Shown here piece by piece: positions 44,988-53,884 of a stretch of 64,000 nt of DNA (its first letter is position 1; every line of letters begins with the position of its first letter). This stretch comes from Bernardetia sp. MNP-M8 (lineage in GTDB: Bacteria > Bacteroidota > Bacteroidia > Cytophagales > Bernardetiaceae): NCBI RefSeq assembly GCF_037126285.1, contig NZ_CP147012.1, forward strand, positions 1,736,001 to 1,800,000, read 5' to 3'. The notes beneath the pieces were generated by a model. That model was not told the DNA's origin. It saw only the letters and a program-made list of their open reading frames with translations, and did no database searches. A program made the position numbers and the translations under genes.

Positions 44988-47210
44988 ATGATTTCGCCAG
45001 AAAAAATAGAAGAAGTAATCGAACAAAGTCAGTACCTAAGTCGTGATTTGAGTTGGGTACAATTTAATTATAGAGTTTTAGACCAAGTAACGGCACAGCG
45101 TCGTACAATTTTGGAGAAATTCAAATTTTTGGCGATTACAGCTTCTAACCTAGATGAATTTTTTATGATTCGGGTAGGTAGTTTGTATAATTACATGGAT
45201 TATAACAAACAACGCCTTGATTATTCTGGATTACGTGAACTTCCATTTCGTCAAAAATTACTACACGAAAGTCAGGAATTTGTCCAAAAACAATATCAAT
45301 ATTTACACGATTTACTTCCAAAATGTGGTGAGAATAATTTTAGAATTATTGATGGAGAAGAGATTTTGCAAGAAGAAGAGGAAGCAGTAGCTGCTTATTT
45401 TCAGCATACTATTTTTCCAATGCTTACGCCAATGGTGTATGACAACTACCATACTTTTCCAATTCTGATGAATAAATTATTGGTCTTTGGTGTCGTTACC
45501 AATATTAAAGGAGCAAGCAAAGCAAGCAGAAAAGTATCATTTATTCAAATTCCTCAAAATCTTCCTCGTTTTTTCGAAATGCACCGAGGCGAAACAGTTA
45601 TCTTTTTACCAATTGAGGAAATTATCAGAAAATATGTCTATAAATTTTTTAGAAATGTAGATATTTTGGGAGTAAGTTTACTTCGCATTACTAGAAATGG
45701 CGATTTTACGCTTGATGAAAGTGATGATATGGAAGTAGATTTTGTACAGGAAGTAAAACAAAAACTCAAAACAAGAAAAACAGGACGAGTAGTTCGTTTA
45801 GAAATAGAAAAAAATTATTCAACGTGGATGCTTAGTCTTTTGAAATCTCGTTGGGATATTGAAGAAGATAATGTTTTTGAAGTAGAAAAATTAATTGACC
45901 TTACTTGCCTTTGGCAAATTGTAGGACATAAAGATTTATCAGAATTCCTGCCTTTACCTCACGAACCTGTCAAGCCATTGGCATTTTTACGTCAAGAAGA
46001 AAATACACAGAAAAAACGACATGATGACAGCATTTTTGATAGAATAAAGAAAGAGGATATTGTTCTTCATCACCCTTACAACAGTATGGAACCTGTTTTG
46101 GAAATGATAGAAGAAGCTGCTGAAGATCCAAATGTGTTGGCAATCAAAACGACAATTTATAGACTAGCAAAAGATTCAAGAATTACATCCGCTCTTTTAC
46201 GTGCTGCTGAAAATGGAAAGCACGTTTCTGTGCTTTTTGAAGTTACAGCTCGTTTTGATGAAGAAAATAATATTAGAGAAGCGAAGAAATTACAGCAAGC
46301 AGGTTGTTTTGTGATTTATGGAGTTACACAGCTCAAAACACATACAAAAATTATGTTAGTTGTCAGAAAAGAAGGACAAAATGTAGTGCGTTATGTGCAT
46401 ATGTCTAGTGGAAACTACAACGAATCTACTGCCAAACTTTACACAGATATTGGACTTTTGACAACCAATGAAATCTATGCAAGAGACGTGTCAGAGTTTT
46501 TCAATGCTATTACAGGACACTCTGACCCAGACCGTTACGAACAACTTCTGACTGCGCCTAACTTTATGCGTCATCAACTTATTGCACTCATTCAGAATGA
46601 GACTAGAAATGCTTTAGATGGGCTTCCAGCAGGAATTTGTATTAAAATCAATTCATTACAAGACCGAGCATTTATTGATGCACTTTATGAGGCTTCACAA
46701 GCAGGTGTTCCTGTTGAGCTAATTGTAAGAGGAATATGTTGTTTGAGACCAAAACGAACAGGATTAAGCGAAAACATTAATGTTCGTTCGATTGTAGGCG
46801 ACTTTTTAGAGCATTCACGTATTTTCTATTTCCATAATAATGGAGACCCTAAAATCTATAGTGGTAGTGCTGATGCTATGGTGCGTAGTTTTGATAGAAG
46901 AATTGAGTCTCTGTTTTTATTATTAAATCCAAATGCCATTCAACAAGCTATTAATCTACTTTCTTACAATCTGAAAGATACAATGAATAGCTACATTTTG
47001 CATGAAGACAGTAATTACTACAAGTACGAGCGTTCAGAAGATGAGTCTGTTTTTAATCAACACGATGAGTTTTTCTTGATTACACCTGAATCTGTTAGTC
47101 AAGCAAATTTGTATGAAGAGTTTTTGAAACCTAATCAAAAATTGATTACTCCTCAAAGTCAGATTGAGAATAATGAAGGAATTGAAACTCAAAGTCAAGA
47201 AACGAAGTAA
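44988..47210 (+). CDS. ppk1: Polyphosphate kinase 1
   Basis: The 740-residue protein shows the PPK1 order. It starts with the N domain ('YLSRDLSWVQFNYRVLDQ', 'FLAITASNLDEFFMIRVGSL'), then the head domain. The catalytic domains follow, with 'VHMSSGNYNESTAKLYTDIG', which contains the autophosphorylated His near residue 470, and 'DFLEHSRIFYFHNNGDPKIY' with the second His near 608. It makes inorganic polyphosphate from ATP. The last ~40 residues are Gln/Glu/Ser-rich and lie in the segment that is duplicated 865 bases downstream. Confidence 0.95.
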   Translation: MISPEKIEEVIEQSQYLSRDLSWVQFNYRVLDQVTAQRRTILEKFKFLAITASNLDEFFMIRVGSLYNYMDYNKQRLDYSGLRELPFRQKLLHESQEFVQKQYQYLHDLLPKCGENNFRIIDGEEILQEEEEAVAAYFQHTIFPMLTPMVYDNYHTFPILMNKLLVFGVVTNIKGASKASRKVSFIQIPQNLPRFFEMHRGETVIFLPIEEIIRKYVYKFFRNVDILGVSLLRITRNGDFTLDESDDMEVDFVQEVKQKLKTRKTGRVVRLEIEKNYSTWMLSLLKSRWDIEEDNVFEVEKLIDLTCLWQIVGHKDLSEFLPLPHEPVKPLAFLRQEENTQKKRHDDSIFDRIKKEDIVLHHPYNSMEPVLEMIEEAAEDPNVLAIKTTIYRLAKDSRITSALLRAAENGKHVSVLFEVTARFDEENNIREAKKLQQAGCFVIYGVTQLKTHTKIMLVVRKEGQNVVRYVHMSSGNYNESTAKLYTDIGLLTTNEIYARDVSEFFNAITGHSDPDRYEQLLTAPNFMRHQLIALIQNETRNALDGLPAGICIKINSLQDRAFIDALYEASQAGVPVELIVRGICCLRPKRTGLSENINVRSIVGDFLEHSRIFYFHNNGDPKIYSGSADAMVRSFDRRIESLFLLLNPNAIQQAINLLSYNLKDTMNSYILHEDSNYYKYERSEDESVFNQHDEFFLITPESVSQANLYEEFLKPNQKLITPQSQIENNEGIETQSQETK

Positions 47211-47218
47211 ATGGTAAA
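47169..47218 (+). repeat. 50-bp direct repeat, left copy (ppk 3' end)
   Basis: This copy spans the last 14 ppk codons including the stop, plus 8 bases. The right copy at 48084-48133 is identical except at two positions. Confidence 0.9.
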
Positions 47219-47424
47219 AGTAGTTGAAGCTTCCTCGTCAAAAATGACACTTACTATTGACCAAAAATATAAAATTAAAGTGATTTCCTTTGACAAAAAA
47301 CCTCAAAAATAGTTGGTAAGCAATAAGGATATAACCAGTAACTTGATTATCTTCTACTATTTCAATTTAGTATTTTAGTCGCAAAATCTGCATGTTAAAA
47401 TCGATTTACAATGAAACTAAACAA

Positions 47425-47877
47425 ATGAATAAACCCAAATATCTATATACAGCAGAAGATGATTTTACTATTTTTGAATTTGTAAGCGTAGGTTTGAAAG
47501 GGTAAGTCAAAAAAGTAGTTAAATATTCTTTTTCAGGAACAGAAAATGTTTATAACCTTGGTTTTGGGGATTTGAATGAAAAAACAAACGAAATAGATGA
47601 TTTATCCGTTACTAATAATGGAGATAGTGAGAAAGTTTTATCTACAGTAGTATCTACAATTTTTGCTTTCACTCAAAAATACCCTAATGCAGTAATAGTG
47701 GCAATAGGAAGTACAGAGGTTAGAACGAGATTGTATAGAATGGGTATTTCGAAACATCTAAAAGAAATAAAACTATATTTTGCTGTTTTTGGCTTGACTG
47801 AATTAGGAGAATGGGAAAGATTTATAACAGGCAAAAACTATGAAGCATTTTTTGTAACTAAAAAAGAAAACATTTAA
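47425..47877 (+). pseudogene. DUF6934-like gene interrupted by a stop codon
   Basis: From the ATG at 47425 the frame reads 26 codons to a TAA at 47503-47505, then continues open to 47877. Across the stop it would give a ~150-residue protein with 'DDFTIFEFVSVGLKG', 'GTENVYNLGFGDLNEKTNEI', 'DDLSVTNNGDSEKVLSTVVS' and 'STEVRTRLYRMGISKHLKEI'. This is the pattern I associate with DUF6934, small Bacteroidota proteins often paired with a second small gene. A restart at ATG 47572 would yield a 101-residue fragment. Its role is unknown; toxin-antitoxin-like function has been suggested only by context. Confidence 0.65.
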
Positions 47878-47881
47878 AATT

Positions 47882-48040
47882 ATGAAGACAGAAAAATCAA
47901 AAAATATAAAATTACCACCAATCACTATTGATAAAAAGTTGGAACGTTTCAAAGATAAAAATTTATTCCCTGAAAAATTGGCTAAAACACAAGAAATAAT
48001 TGCAAAGTATGGACTTCCAAAAACTAAAAATCAAACGTAA
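47882..48040 (+). CDS. Small basic protein, partner of the DUF6934-like gene
   Basis: An ATG four bases after the previous stop opens a 52-codon frame (MKTEKSKNIKLPPITIDKKL at the start, ending 'AKYGLPKTKNQT'). The product is basic and short. Position and spacing indicate co-translation with the DUF6934-like gene, as in two-gene toxin-antitoxin-like modules. I recognise no domain. Confidence 0.55.
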   Translation: MKTEKSKNIKLPPITIDKKLERFKDKNLFPEKLAKTQEIIAKYGLPKTKNQT

Positions 48041-48083
48041 TTTAAGTTTTTATTTGGTACAGGGAAACTACGAATAAGTGGAA

Positions 48084-48133
48084 AATAATGAAGGAATTGA
48101 AACGCAAAATCAAGAAACGAAGTAAATGGTAAA
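48084..48133 (+). repeat. 50-bp direct repeat, right copy
   Basis: This is a duplicate of the ppk 3' end (47169-47218), 48 of 50 bases identical, including the ppk stop codon and the following ATGGTAAA. It lies downstream of the DUF6934 module and has no coding context of its own. Confidence 0.9.
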
Positions 48134-48146
48134 CGTCTAATAAAAT

Positions 48147-48218
48147 CCTAAACGACGGCTTTACGTCTCGTTTACGGTTCTGTTCTAACCGTCGTTTAGG
48201 CTTGTAGCCGTAAACGAG
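48147..48218. repeat. Interleaved inverted repeats (A-B-A'-B')
   Basis: Arm A CCTAAACGACGG (48147-48158) pairs with CCGTCGTTTAGG (48189-48200). Arm B CTCGTTTACGG (48167-48177) pairs with CCGTAAACGAG (48208-48218). Each pairing is perfect, but they overlap, so both can form together only as a pseudoknot. A small GGCT/AGCC hairpin lies at 48199-48209. The element follows the 3' end of the conflict operon and might act as its terminator. Confidence 0.75.
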
Positions 48219-48229
48219 GATAAAATAAC

Positions 48230-50683
48230 TTATATTGCTTTAGCTTGATGGTCACTTGAAATTATAGCACCAACTAATTGTCGCATTCCCATTTCAAAGT
48301 TTTCTTTGCTTATATCAATACTAATAAAATTTCTTAAACTCTCAATGATATTTGGTAGATTATTTTCCAGTTTTACATAACGTTCATACTCTTCTTGTAA
48401 ATGTTCAGTACCAACATTTTGGTTTTGGCATTCTCTTATTTCTTCCTCTATTTTTTCTTTCTTTCTTTTGACTTGCAATATACCCTCTTTTAAAAAATCA
48501 TCACTAAAAAATGAATCATCTTCATAAAGTGGAATGAGTTTTTTACCAAATGTCTTTTCATTAAAAACAAGAAAACTTTCTATTGTTATCCAAGATGAAA
48601 GCAAACTATTTTGAGAAACTAAAACAAGTACATAATCACTTTCTTTTACACTTCTTTCAATAAATATTTTTATATCCTCTCCTACTTTCATAGTTTCAGA
48701 ATCTATCAAAACATCATTTTCTCTTAACTCTTCTTTTATTTTAGTGACTAAACCCTTGTCTTTGTTATTGTAGGAAATAAAAACTGACGGAGTATAGACT
48801 AGACTTTCTAATTTCTTCCTGTAAGCTTCAATTTCTTTTTCTAAATCTTTAAGTTTTTGTGCGAAATCAAACTTAATCGCTGCGTTTTGAGCTATCACTA
48901 ATTCTTGTCTAAGAAAGGTTCTTTTCTCTTCAAGCATTTCAATAGCTTTTTCTAATCCTTGAATTTCCTTTTGTGTCCCATAAGATTTTATATCTACTGG
49001 TTTATTTAATTCCTCTATTGCCTGTTCTTGCTCAATAAAACTTATTGCTTCCTTCACTATTTCACTATTCAAAAAAACTATTAAACGTTCTAATGTTGTA
49101 AAGTAAGAAGAAGATGCTGTCATAAATTCTTTCTTTAGGGTAGCATATTGAACTTGAGGATTCTTATTAAAATATAAATCCAAATAATCGAATACTTTTT
49201 CCATGCTTCCCTGTTTAGCGTATTCTTTTAATTCTTGAACTTTATTCTCTACTATTTTTTTCCAATCATTTTCCATATCGATTCTGAATTTCTCAAATTC
49301 TTCATCCATTTGCCCCATCAAAGTATTCTCAAAATACTCTCTCACTACTTCAAGACAATTTCCATCAAAATCATATATTTCTTTAGGTATGTTTTCTATT
49401 GGATTTCCTTTTAAATAAAGTTCTTTGAGGTTTGGTAATTCTAATAATGGAGAAATATTTGAAATATCATTATTATCTAAATGAAGTTTTTTTATATTTT
49501 TTAATTCTGATAAAGAAGAAATATCTGAAATTTGATTGTTACTAATATCTAAAACTTTTAAACTTTGCAATTTAGCTAAAGAGGAAATATCTGAAATTTG
49601 ATTATCAAATAGTTGAAGTCCTTGTAACTGTTTTAAGTTTGATAAGAAAGAAATATCTGAAATCCTATTACCGTCCAAGTCAAGCTCTTTCAACTGATTC
49701 AAATCCGATAAAGGAGAGATATCTGAAACTTGATTATTACTAATAACTAAAATTGCTATTTTTTTTAACTCCGATAAAGAAAAAATGTCTGAAACACTAT
49801 TACCGAATAAATCCAGTATCTCCAAGTTCTTTAAATTTGATAGGAAAGAAATATCTGAAATATAATTGTGCTGTAAATAAAGCTCTTCTAAATAGCTACA
49901 ATTAAAAATTTTTGATATTCTACTTATTTCGTCAATATCAAAAGCAGATAAATCTAAAGAAGTATCTTTTGTAGCTAAATTTTCTTCGATTCTTTCATCT
50001 AATAAAGTTTTTTCAATCTTTTCTACATTTATTCCTTCATATTTTTCCAAATTCTCCTCAATCCCCTTCGGCAAATACCCAAGTTTCAAAACATTCTCTT
50101 CATTAGGATTATCCACACGAACCAAAGAAATTCCTGCTTTTTGACTTCCATTTCCGTCAAAAGAAGGGGAATTGAAATATAGACTTAAATAATTTGCTTT
50201 TTCGTTTGGTTTGGCTTCACTTTTTAGCTTTTCTATGATTTTCTTTTCCATTTCTTTAGGTCGCAAAATGCCTTCTGCAAACAAACTATGTATCTCAAAA
50301 ATATTTTTACTAAGATTGCTTTTGTTTCTCAACGCATATTCTTCTATAAATAAAGCTACATCTTGCCTTATTTCCTTTGTCGTTTGAAGTAAAATATACT
50401 CACGAATATCCTCTTCCATACGAAACAAATCCGTACCAATCGGCTGACACAAACTCGACAAAATAAAATCAGAAACTACCAAATAAGAAGGCTGTTCTTT
50501 GGGGTCTTTTTGGTGGTAGCCTTTAAAATTTAGCCACAACTTATAGAGAAAATCAGTAGAAAAAAGCAAGGGTTGAGCTATCAAAACTAGAAAATCTTGA
50601 TAGACTGCTGCATTTTTTCCTGCTTTCTGTTTAAAAAGATGTATTCTTCTTTCTATTGTTGTCTGATTTTGTTGTGTGTCCAT
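48230..50683 (-). CDS. LRR-TIR protein, last gene of the conflict operon
   Basis: The 817-residue protein has an N-terminal helical region (1-240) without a family I recognise. Eight 22-residue SDS22-like leucine-rich repeats follow at about 265-440 (consensus LxxLxLxxNxISDISxLSxL). Next come a helical, adaptor-like segment (about 480-555), a coiled coil (about 570-628) and a TIR domain (about 630-745). The TIR shows 'PSVFISYNNKD', the box 'SETMKVGEDIK' and 'SLLSSWITIESFLVF', whose Glu is in the position of the catalytic residue of NAD-cleaving TIRs. NADase activity is inferred. The LRRs are probably the sensing part. The gene starts 6 bases after the vWA gene ends. Confidence 0.85.
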   Translation of the reverse strand: MDTQQNQTTIERRIHLFKQKAGKNAAVYQDFLVLIAQPLLFSTDFLYKLWLNFKGYHQKDPKEQPSYLVVSDFILSSLCQPIGTDLFRMEEDIREYILLQTTKEIRQDVALFIEEYALRNKSNLSKNIFEIHSLFAEGILRPKEMEKKIIEKLKSEAKPNEKANYLSLYFNSPSFDGNGSQKAGISLVRVDNPNEENVLKLGYLPKGIEENLEKYEGINVEKIEKTLLDERIEENLATKDTSLDLSAFDIDEISRISKIFNCSYLEELYLQHNYISDISFLSNLKNLEILDLFGNSVSDIFSLSELKKIAILVISNNQVSDISPLSDLNQLKELDLDGNRISDISFLSNLKQLQGLQLFDNQISDISSLAKLQSLKVLDISNNQISDISSLSELKNIKKLHLDNNDISNISPLLELPNLKELYLKGNPIENIPKEIYDFDGNCLEVVREYFENTLMGQMDEEFEKFRIDMENDWKKIVENKVQELKEYAKQGSMEKVFDYLDLYFNKNPQVQYATLKKEFMTASSSYFTTLERLIVFLNSEIVKEAISFIEQEQAIEELNKPVDIKSYGTQKEIQGLEKAIEMLEEKRTFLRQELVIAQNAAIKFDFAQKLKDLEKEIEAYRKKLESLVYTPSVFISYNNKDKGLVTKIKEELRENDVLIDSETMKVGEDIKIFIERSVKESDYVLVLVSQNSLLSSWITIESFLVFNEKTFGKKLIPLYEDDSFFSDDFLKEGILQVKRKKEKIEEEIRECQNQNVGTEHLQEEYERYVKLENNLPNIIESLRNFISIDISKENFEMGMRQLVGAIISSDHQAKAI

Positions 50684-50689
50684 AGTCTG

Positions 50690-51859
50690 TTAGTCTTTTT
50701 TGTGCTGTTTGCCTTTGAGCGTATGAATCGCCTTTTGTAAGTTTCGGTGTGCCTTTTCGTTGCCTTCTGTGCTATCTGCCAAACTGTACATATCCATAAA
50801 ACGGCTAATTCGTTTGGCTGTCGTTTTGTTCCATCGCTCTTTTGGTAAAGGATTGAGCCATACAATCTGATGTGCTACTTTTTTTAGCTGCAACAAAAAA
50901 CGCAAAGTAGGCTTAAAACGTCCGTCAGAATTTCCTCCTGCTGCTGCACCTGCATCGCTATAAATCAAAACAAGTGATTTTTTGCGCTTGATTTGCTTAA
51001 AGAGTTTGTATGTTTCTTTGGCTTTTATATGAACTTTATCTTCATAGAAATATTTTTGAGGAACATTATAAAAAAAATACTGCTCATAATCCATTTTCTT
51101 TTTGTTCGTCTGCACCTCAAAAGCCTCTGAAAGCGCAGTATGTAACATATCGCCAAGCAGTTCGAAAGATAACATCGAACCTTTATTATCAGTTAGCAAA
51201 ACAACATTATTGTACAAACTTCTTTTTCTATGAAAAATAGGTTTCTCAAAAAAGCCTTTTTTTGCCCAATGGTGCAGCGTAGCCTCAATATTTATTTGAT
51301 GAGAAGCAGAAGAAGGTTGAAAGATAGGCAGACTTCGAAAACTCTGTTTTATCTGCCTTTGGCTAATATCAAAATAGTTTTCTGTAAACAAAAAATTGCG
51401 TTTAGGTTGTTTACTTTCTGTATCAAAACTGCTTTTCTGACTGTTTTCATCTGTGTTTCCTAAAATGAATTTTATTAGATGTTCTTTTTGATCATTTGTC
51501 TTGATTTCTGTGTCTTGCTTTGCTTCTTCTTTGCTTGGTTTATCTTTTGGAAACTCATTTTTTATAGGATTTTTATTTTCTTCTTTCTCTTTATTTTCAG
51601 AAGATTTACCAGCTTCATCAAATGTATCTCTAAAAACCTGTTCGAACTCGTATTTACTTTGAGTTGGTTTGAGCCAAATTGTTTTTGCTAGTAAATACAA
51701 ATTCTCTTTATCAAAATGAGATTTTGTAGCATCAAACCGAAAACCACTATGTAGCGCATCAATCAAGACATAATACTCTTCTATTCCCAAATCAAAACCA
51801 TTTTTTTTGAGGGAAATGAAAGTATTATATAAAGGCAAATCATCGTTTTGGCTATTCAT
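50690..51859 (-). CDS. vWA-domain component of a MoxR-vWA system
   Basis: The 389-residue protein has an N-terminal helical domain (about 1-80), a charged linker rich in Glu and Lys (about 85-150), and a C-terminal vWA-like domain. The metal-site motif is 'VVLLTDNKGSML' (Asp224, Ser228), a slight variant of DxSxS. The second part reads 'LVLIYSDAGAAAGGNSDGRF', and the closing segment 'IVWLNPLPKERW' is typical of vWA proteins paired with MoxR ATPases. Its start overlaps the end of the MoxR gene by 8 bases, so the two are translationally coupled. Confidence 0.83.
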   Translation of the reverse strand: MNSQNDDLPLYNTFISLKKNGFDLGIEEYYVLIDALHSGFRFDATKSHFDKENLYLLAKTIWLKPTQSKYEFEQVFRDTFDEAGKSSENKEKEENKNPIKNEFPKDKPSKEEAKQDTEIKTNDQKEHLIKFILGNTDENSQKSSFDTESKQPKRNFLFTENYFDISQRQIKQSFRSLPIFQPSSASHQINIEATLHHWAKKGFFEKPIFHRKRSLYNNVVLLTDNKGSMLSFELLGDMLHTALSEAFEVQTNKKKMDYEQYFFYNVPQKYFYEDKVHIKAKETYKLFKQIKRKKSLVLIYSDAGAAAGGNSDGRFKPTLRFLLQLKKVAHQIVWLNPLPKERWNKTTAKRISRFMDMYSLADSTEGNEKAHRNLQKAIHTLKGKQHKKD

Positions 51860-52790
51860 TTTCTTTGTATTTGTTTCTACTTTCTACTGTTTTGAGTAAA
51901 ATCTGACTGTATGGAATCATATCATTGTCTCCCTCAAATTTTTCTAATTCTTCTATCAAAAGTTTTTGCTGGTCGCTAAGTCCTTCATTATCTCTAATAG
52001 AATTATAATAACTTATCATCTTAAACCAATCTATCAGTTCGCTAGTAGAAGGTTTTTTATCGTCTATTTCTGTATTGAGTTCTACAAACGTATCAAGAGC
52101 TTTTTCAAAATGTTTGTATTCCTTCAAAGCTCCATAATGAGCAAGAACAATTTTTTCTAGGTCTTCTTTATTAGGAAATTTAATAAAATGAAACAAACAA
52201 CGTCTCAAAAATGCAGGAGGTAACTCCTTTTCTTCATTGCTAGTAATGAAAATCAAAATATTGCTTGTGGCTTTTATTGTTTTCTCTAATTCTTTGACTT
52301 CAAACTCTTTTTTGTCTAGTTCTAAAAGCAAATCGTTTGGAAAATCAATATCAGCTTTATCAATCTCATCAATCAATAAAATATTAGGTTGGTCGTTGTG
52401 GGGTTCTGTTTGAAAAGCGTCTGCCAGTTTTCCATAATTGATGTATTTATCAATCTTTTTGAGGTCTTTTACATTGGCATCGTACATTCTTTCAAGTGTA
52501 TCTACTTCATAAATTCCATCTTGTGCTTTTGTGGTAGATTTTATGTTCCACGTAAAAAAATGGTCGTACATCTTTTCGCCATGTAGTTCATACGCCACAG
52601 CTTCGGCAAGACGAGTTTTGCCACACCCTGGTTCGCCCATAATGAGCAAAGGACGGTTTACTTGAAAAGCCAAATGAACAGCTTTTATGAGTTCTGGAGA
52701 AGGAAGATAAACGTCGATTATTTTTCCATTTTCTAGAGGTATTTTTTTCTCTTTTAGGGTTTCGCCTGTGTAGTTTAGAGTTTTTTTCAT
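51852..52790 (-). CDS. MoxR-like AAA+ ATPase
   Basis: The 312-residue protein has Walker A 'LLIMGEPGCGKTRLAEAV' (Gly52-Thr59), Walker B 'NILLIDEIDKADIDFPNDLL' (Asp141, Glu142), sensor 1 'ILIFITSNEEKELP' and the arginine pair 'PPAFLRRCLFHFI' (Arg196-197). This is the AAA_5/MoxR pattern. MoxR ATPases act with vWA proteins as ATP-driven assembly or remodelling factors; in ternary conflict systems they are thought to gate the effectors. It overlaps its neighbours by 1 base upstream and 8 bases downstream. Confidence 0.92.
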   Translation of the reverse strand: MKKTLNYTGETLKEKKIPLENGKIIDVYLPSPELIKAVHLAFQVNRPLLIMGEPGCGKTRLAEAVAYELHGEKMYDHFFTWNIKSTTKAQDGIYEVDTLERMYDANVKDLKKIDKYINYGKLADAFQTEPHNDQPNILLIDEIDKADIDFPNDLLLELDKKEFEVKELEKTIKATSNILIFITSNEEKELPPAFLRRCLFHFIKFPNKEDLEKIVLAHYGALKEYKHFEKALDTFVELNTEIDDKKPSTSELIDWFKMISYYNSIRDNEGLSDQQKLLIEELEKFEGDNDMIPYSQILLKTVESRNKYKENE

Positions 52791-53875
52791 TAGTAGGTAT
52801 AGTTAATTAAGCTGCAAATATCATCGATTATCTTTTTTGGATTGCCATTTTCATACTCTTCTTTCAGAAGCCTTTCTATGGTTTCTTTGTTTTTTAATTT
52901 TTGTTTAATAGAAATCTCTGTAATTTTATTTCTACGCCAATTCCATAAAAGATTTGTATCAAATGCTTCTATTCTATGCAAATCTATGATATAAGGTTTA
53001 GTAATATTTTTTTGCCAATCAGCATCAAACTTAGTGTCGTCTTTTCCAGTTTCACAACACCAATAATTGATTTGTTCTGATATTTGATAAGAAGTATCTG
53101 TCGAATCTTTTAGAAATAATATAACTTTAGCTTCTAGCTCACTTGCTGCACGAGGAGTAATATGAGAAATGAAATTTTCATAAAAAACACAAAACTCTTC
53201 AGTAGTAACAAAACCGTGAGAACAGTCTATAACTATATAATGGTCTTCCTTTTTTTGATTAGACAACTTTTCAGCTATCATTTGTAGCTTTGTACTGTTT
53301 TCATACTTGATACCTTCTTTGAATGTCGCTTTTGCATATTTTTGTAGTTCTTCGATAATTATTTCTAAGGTAATTTGACTAAGTGAACCAATATTTATTT
53401 TTATCCCTTTGGGAAAGTTTTGTTCAGCTAGTTGATGAATAAGCCATTCCTGTCCACAATTTTCTTTACCACGAATAAAAAAGGTAGCAAATTTTCTGTA
53501 ACGAATAAAACTTTTAAAAATTTTTTCTTGGTTTTCAAAGTTTATGGTTGCTATGATTTCGAACAACTCTTCTGTTGTTATTCCATCTTCTTCATTATGT
53601 ATTTCTTCTTCTTTCATGGCTACTGAATATTCAGCAAACTCATCAATTAAGTCGAATATATTATCTTCTATTTTTGAGAAATACTTATTGTATTCTTCTT
53701 TAGTCAATTCCTCTTTTTTAAACTCTTTTCTACTTCTTTTCCATTTATTTTTTTGACTTAATAAAGTATTGAAAAAAGTATCCTCGTTTTCTAGTATTTC
53801 TTGCATATACTTGAAAAATGCTTTTGTATCATCAGAAAATAACTCTTTAAGTTTGTTTTTTTCTTGCTTGTTCAT
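52790..53875 (-). CDS. Adaptor plus inactive STAND-like protein
   Basis: The 361-residue protein begins with a helical adaptor (residues 8-83) that is visibly related to the C-terminus of the upstream caspase protein: both share 'LL.QKNK.KR..K.F', then 'TKE.Y' and a closing 'IDE'. The rest has a STAND-ATPase-like layout, but its P-loop reads 'FFIRGKENCGQEWLIHQLA' (near 132-150), where the Lys-Thr of Walker A is replaced. The Walker B-like strand is 'HYIVIDCSHGF'. It is thus probably an inactive STAND (iSTAND-type) switch or scaffold without ATP hydrolysis. It lies between the caspase gene (9 bases) and the MoxR gene. Confidence 0.7.
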   Translation of the reverse strand: MNKQEKNKLKELFSDDTKAFFKYMQEILENEDTFFNTLLSQKNKWKRSRKEFKKEELTKEEYNKYFSKIEDNIFDLIDEFAEYSVAMKEEEIHNEEDGITTEELFEIIATINFENQEKIFKSFIRYRKFATFFIRGKENCGQEWLIHQLAEQNFPKGIKINIGSLSQITLEIIIEELQKYAKATFKEGIKYENSTKLQMIAEKLSNQKKEDHYIVIDCSHGFVTTEEFCVFYENFISHITPRAASELEAKVILFLKDSTDTSYQISEQINYWCCETGKDDTKFDADWQKNITKPYIIDLHRIEAFDTNLLWNWRRNKITEISIKQKLKNKETIERLLKEEYENGNPKKIIDDICSLINYTY

Positions 53876-53884
53876 CAGTAAAAT

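Noticed and set aside
47211-47311. 33-codon frame directly after ppk (ATGGTAAAAGTAG...)
   Set aside because: It is short and has no recognisable features; its start is part of the duplicated 50-bp segment, so it may be a remnant only.
48147-48218. Simple rho-independent terminator
   Set aside because: Neither stem is followed by a proper T-run on the strand of the operon, and the stems exclude each other.
49364-49891. About 66-bp tandem DNA repeat, superficially array-like
   Set aside because: It is the coding sequence of the eight 22-residue leucine-rich repeats in an intact frame; there are no spacers, so it is neither a CRISPR array nor a satellite.
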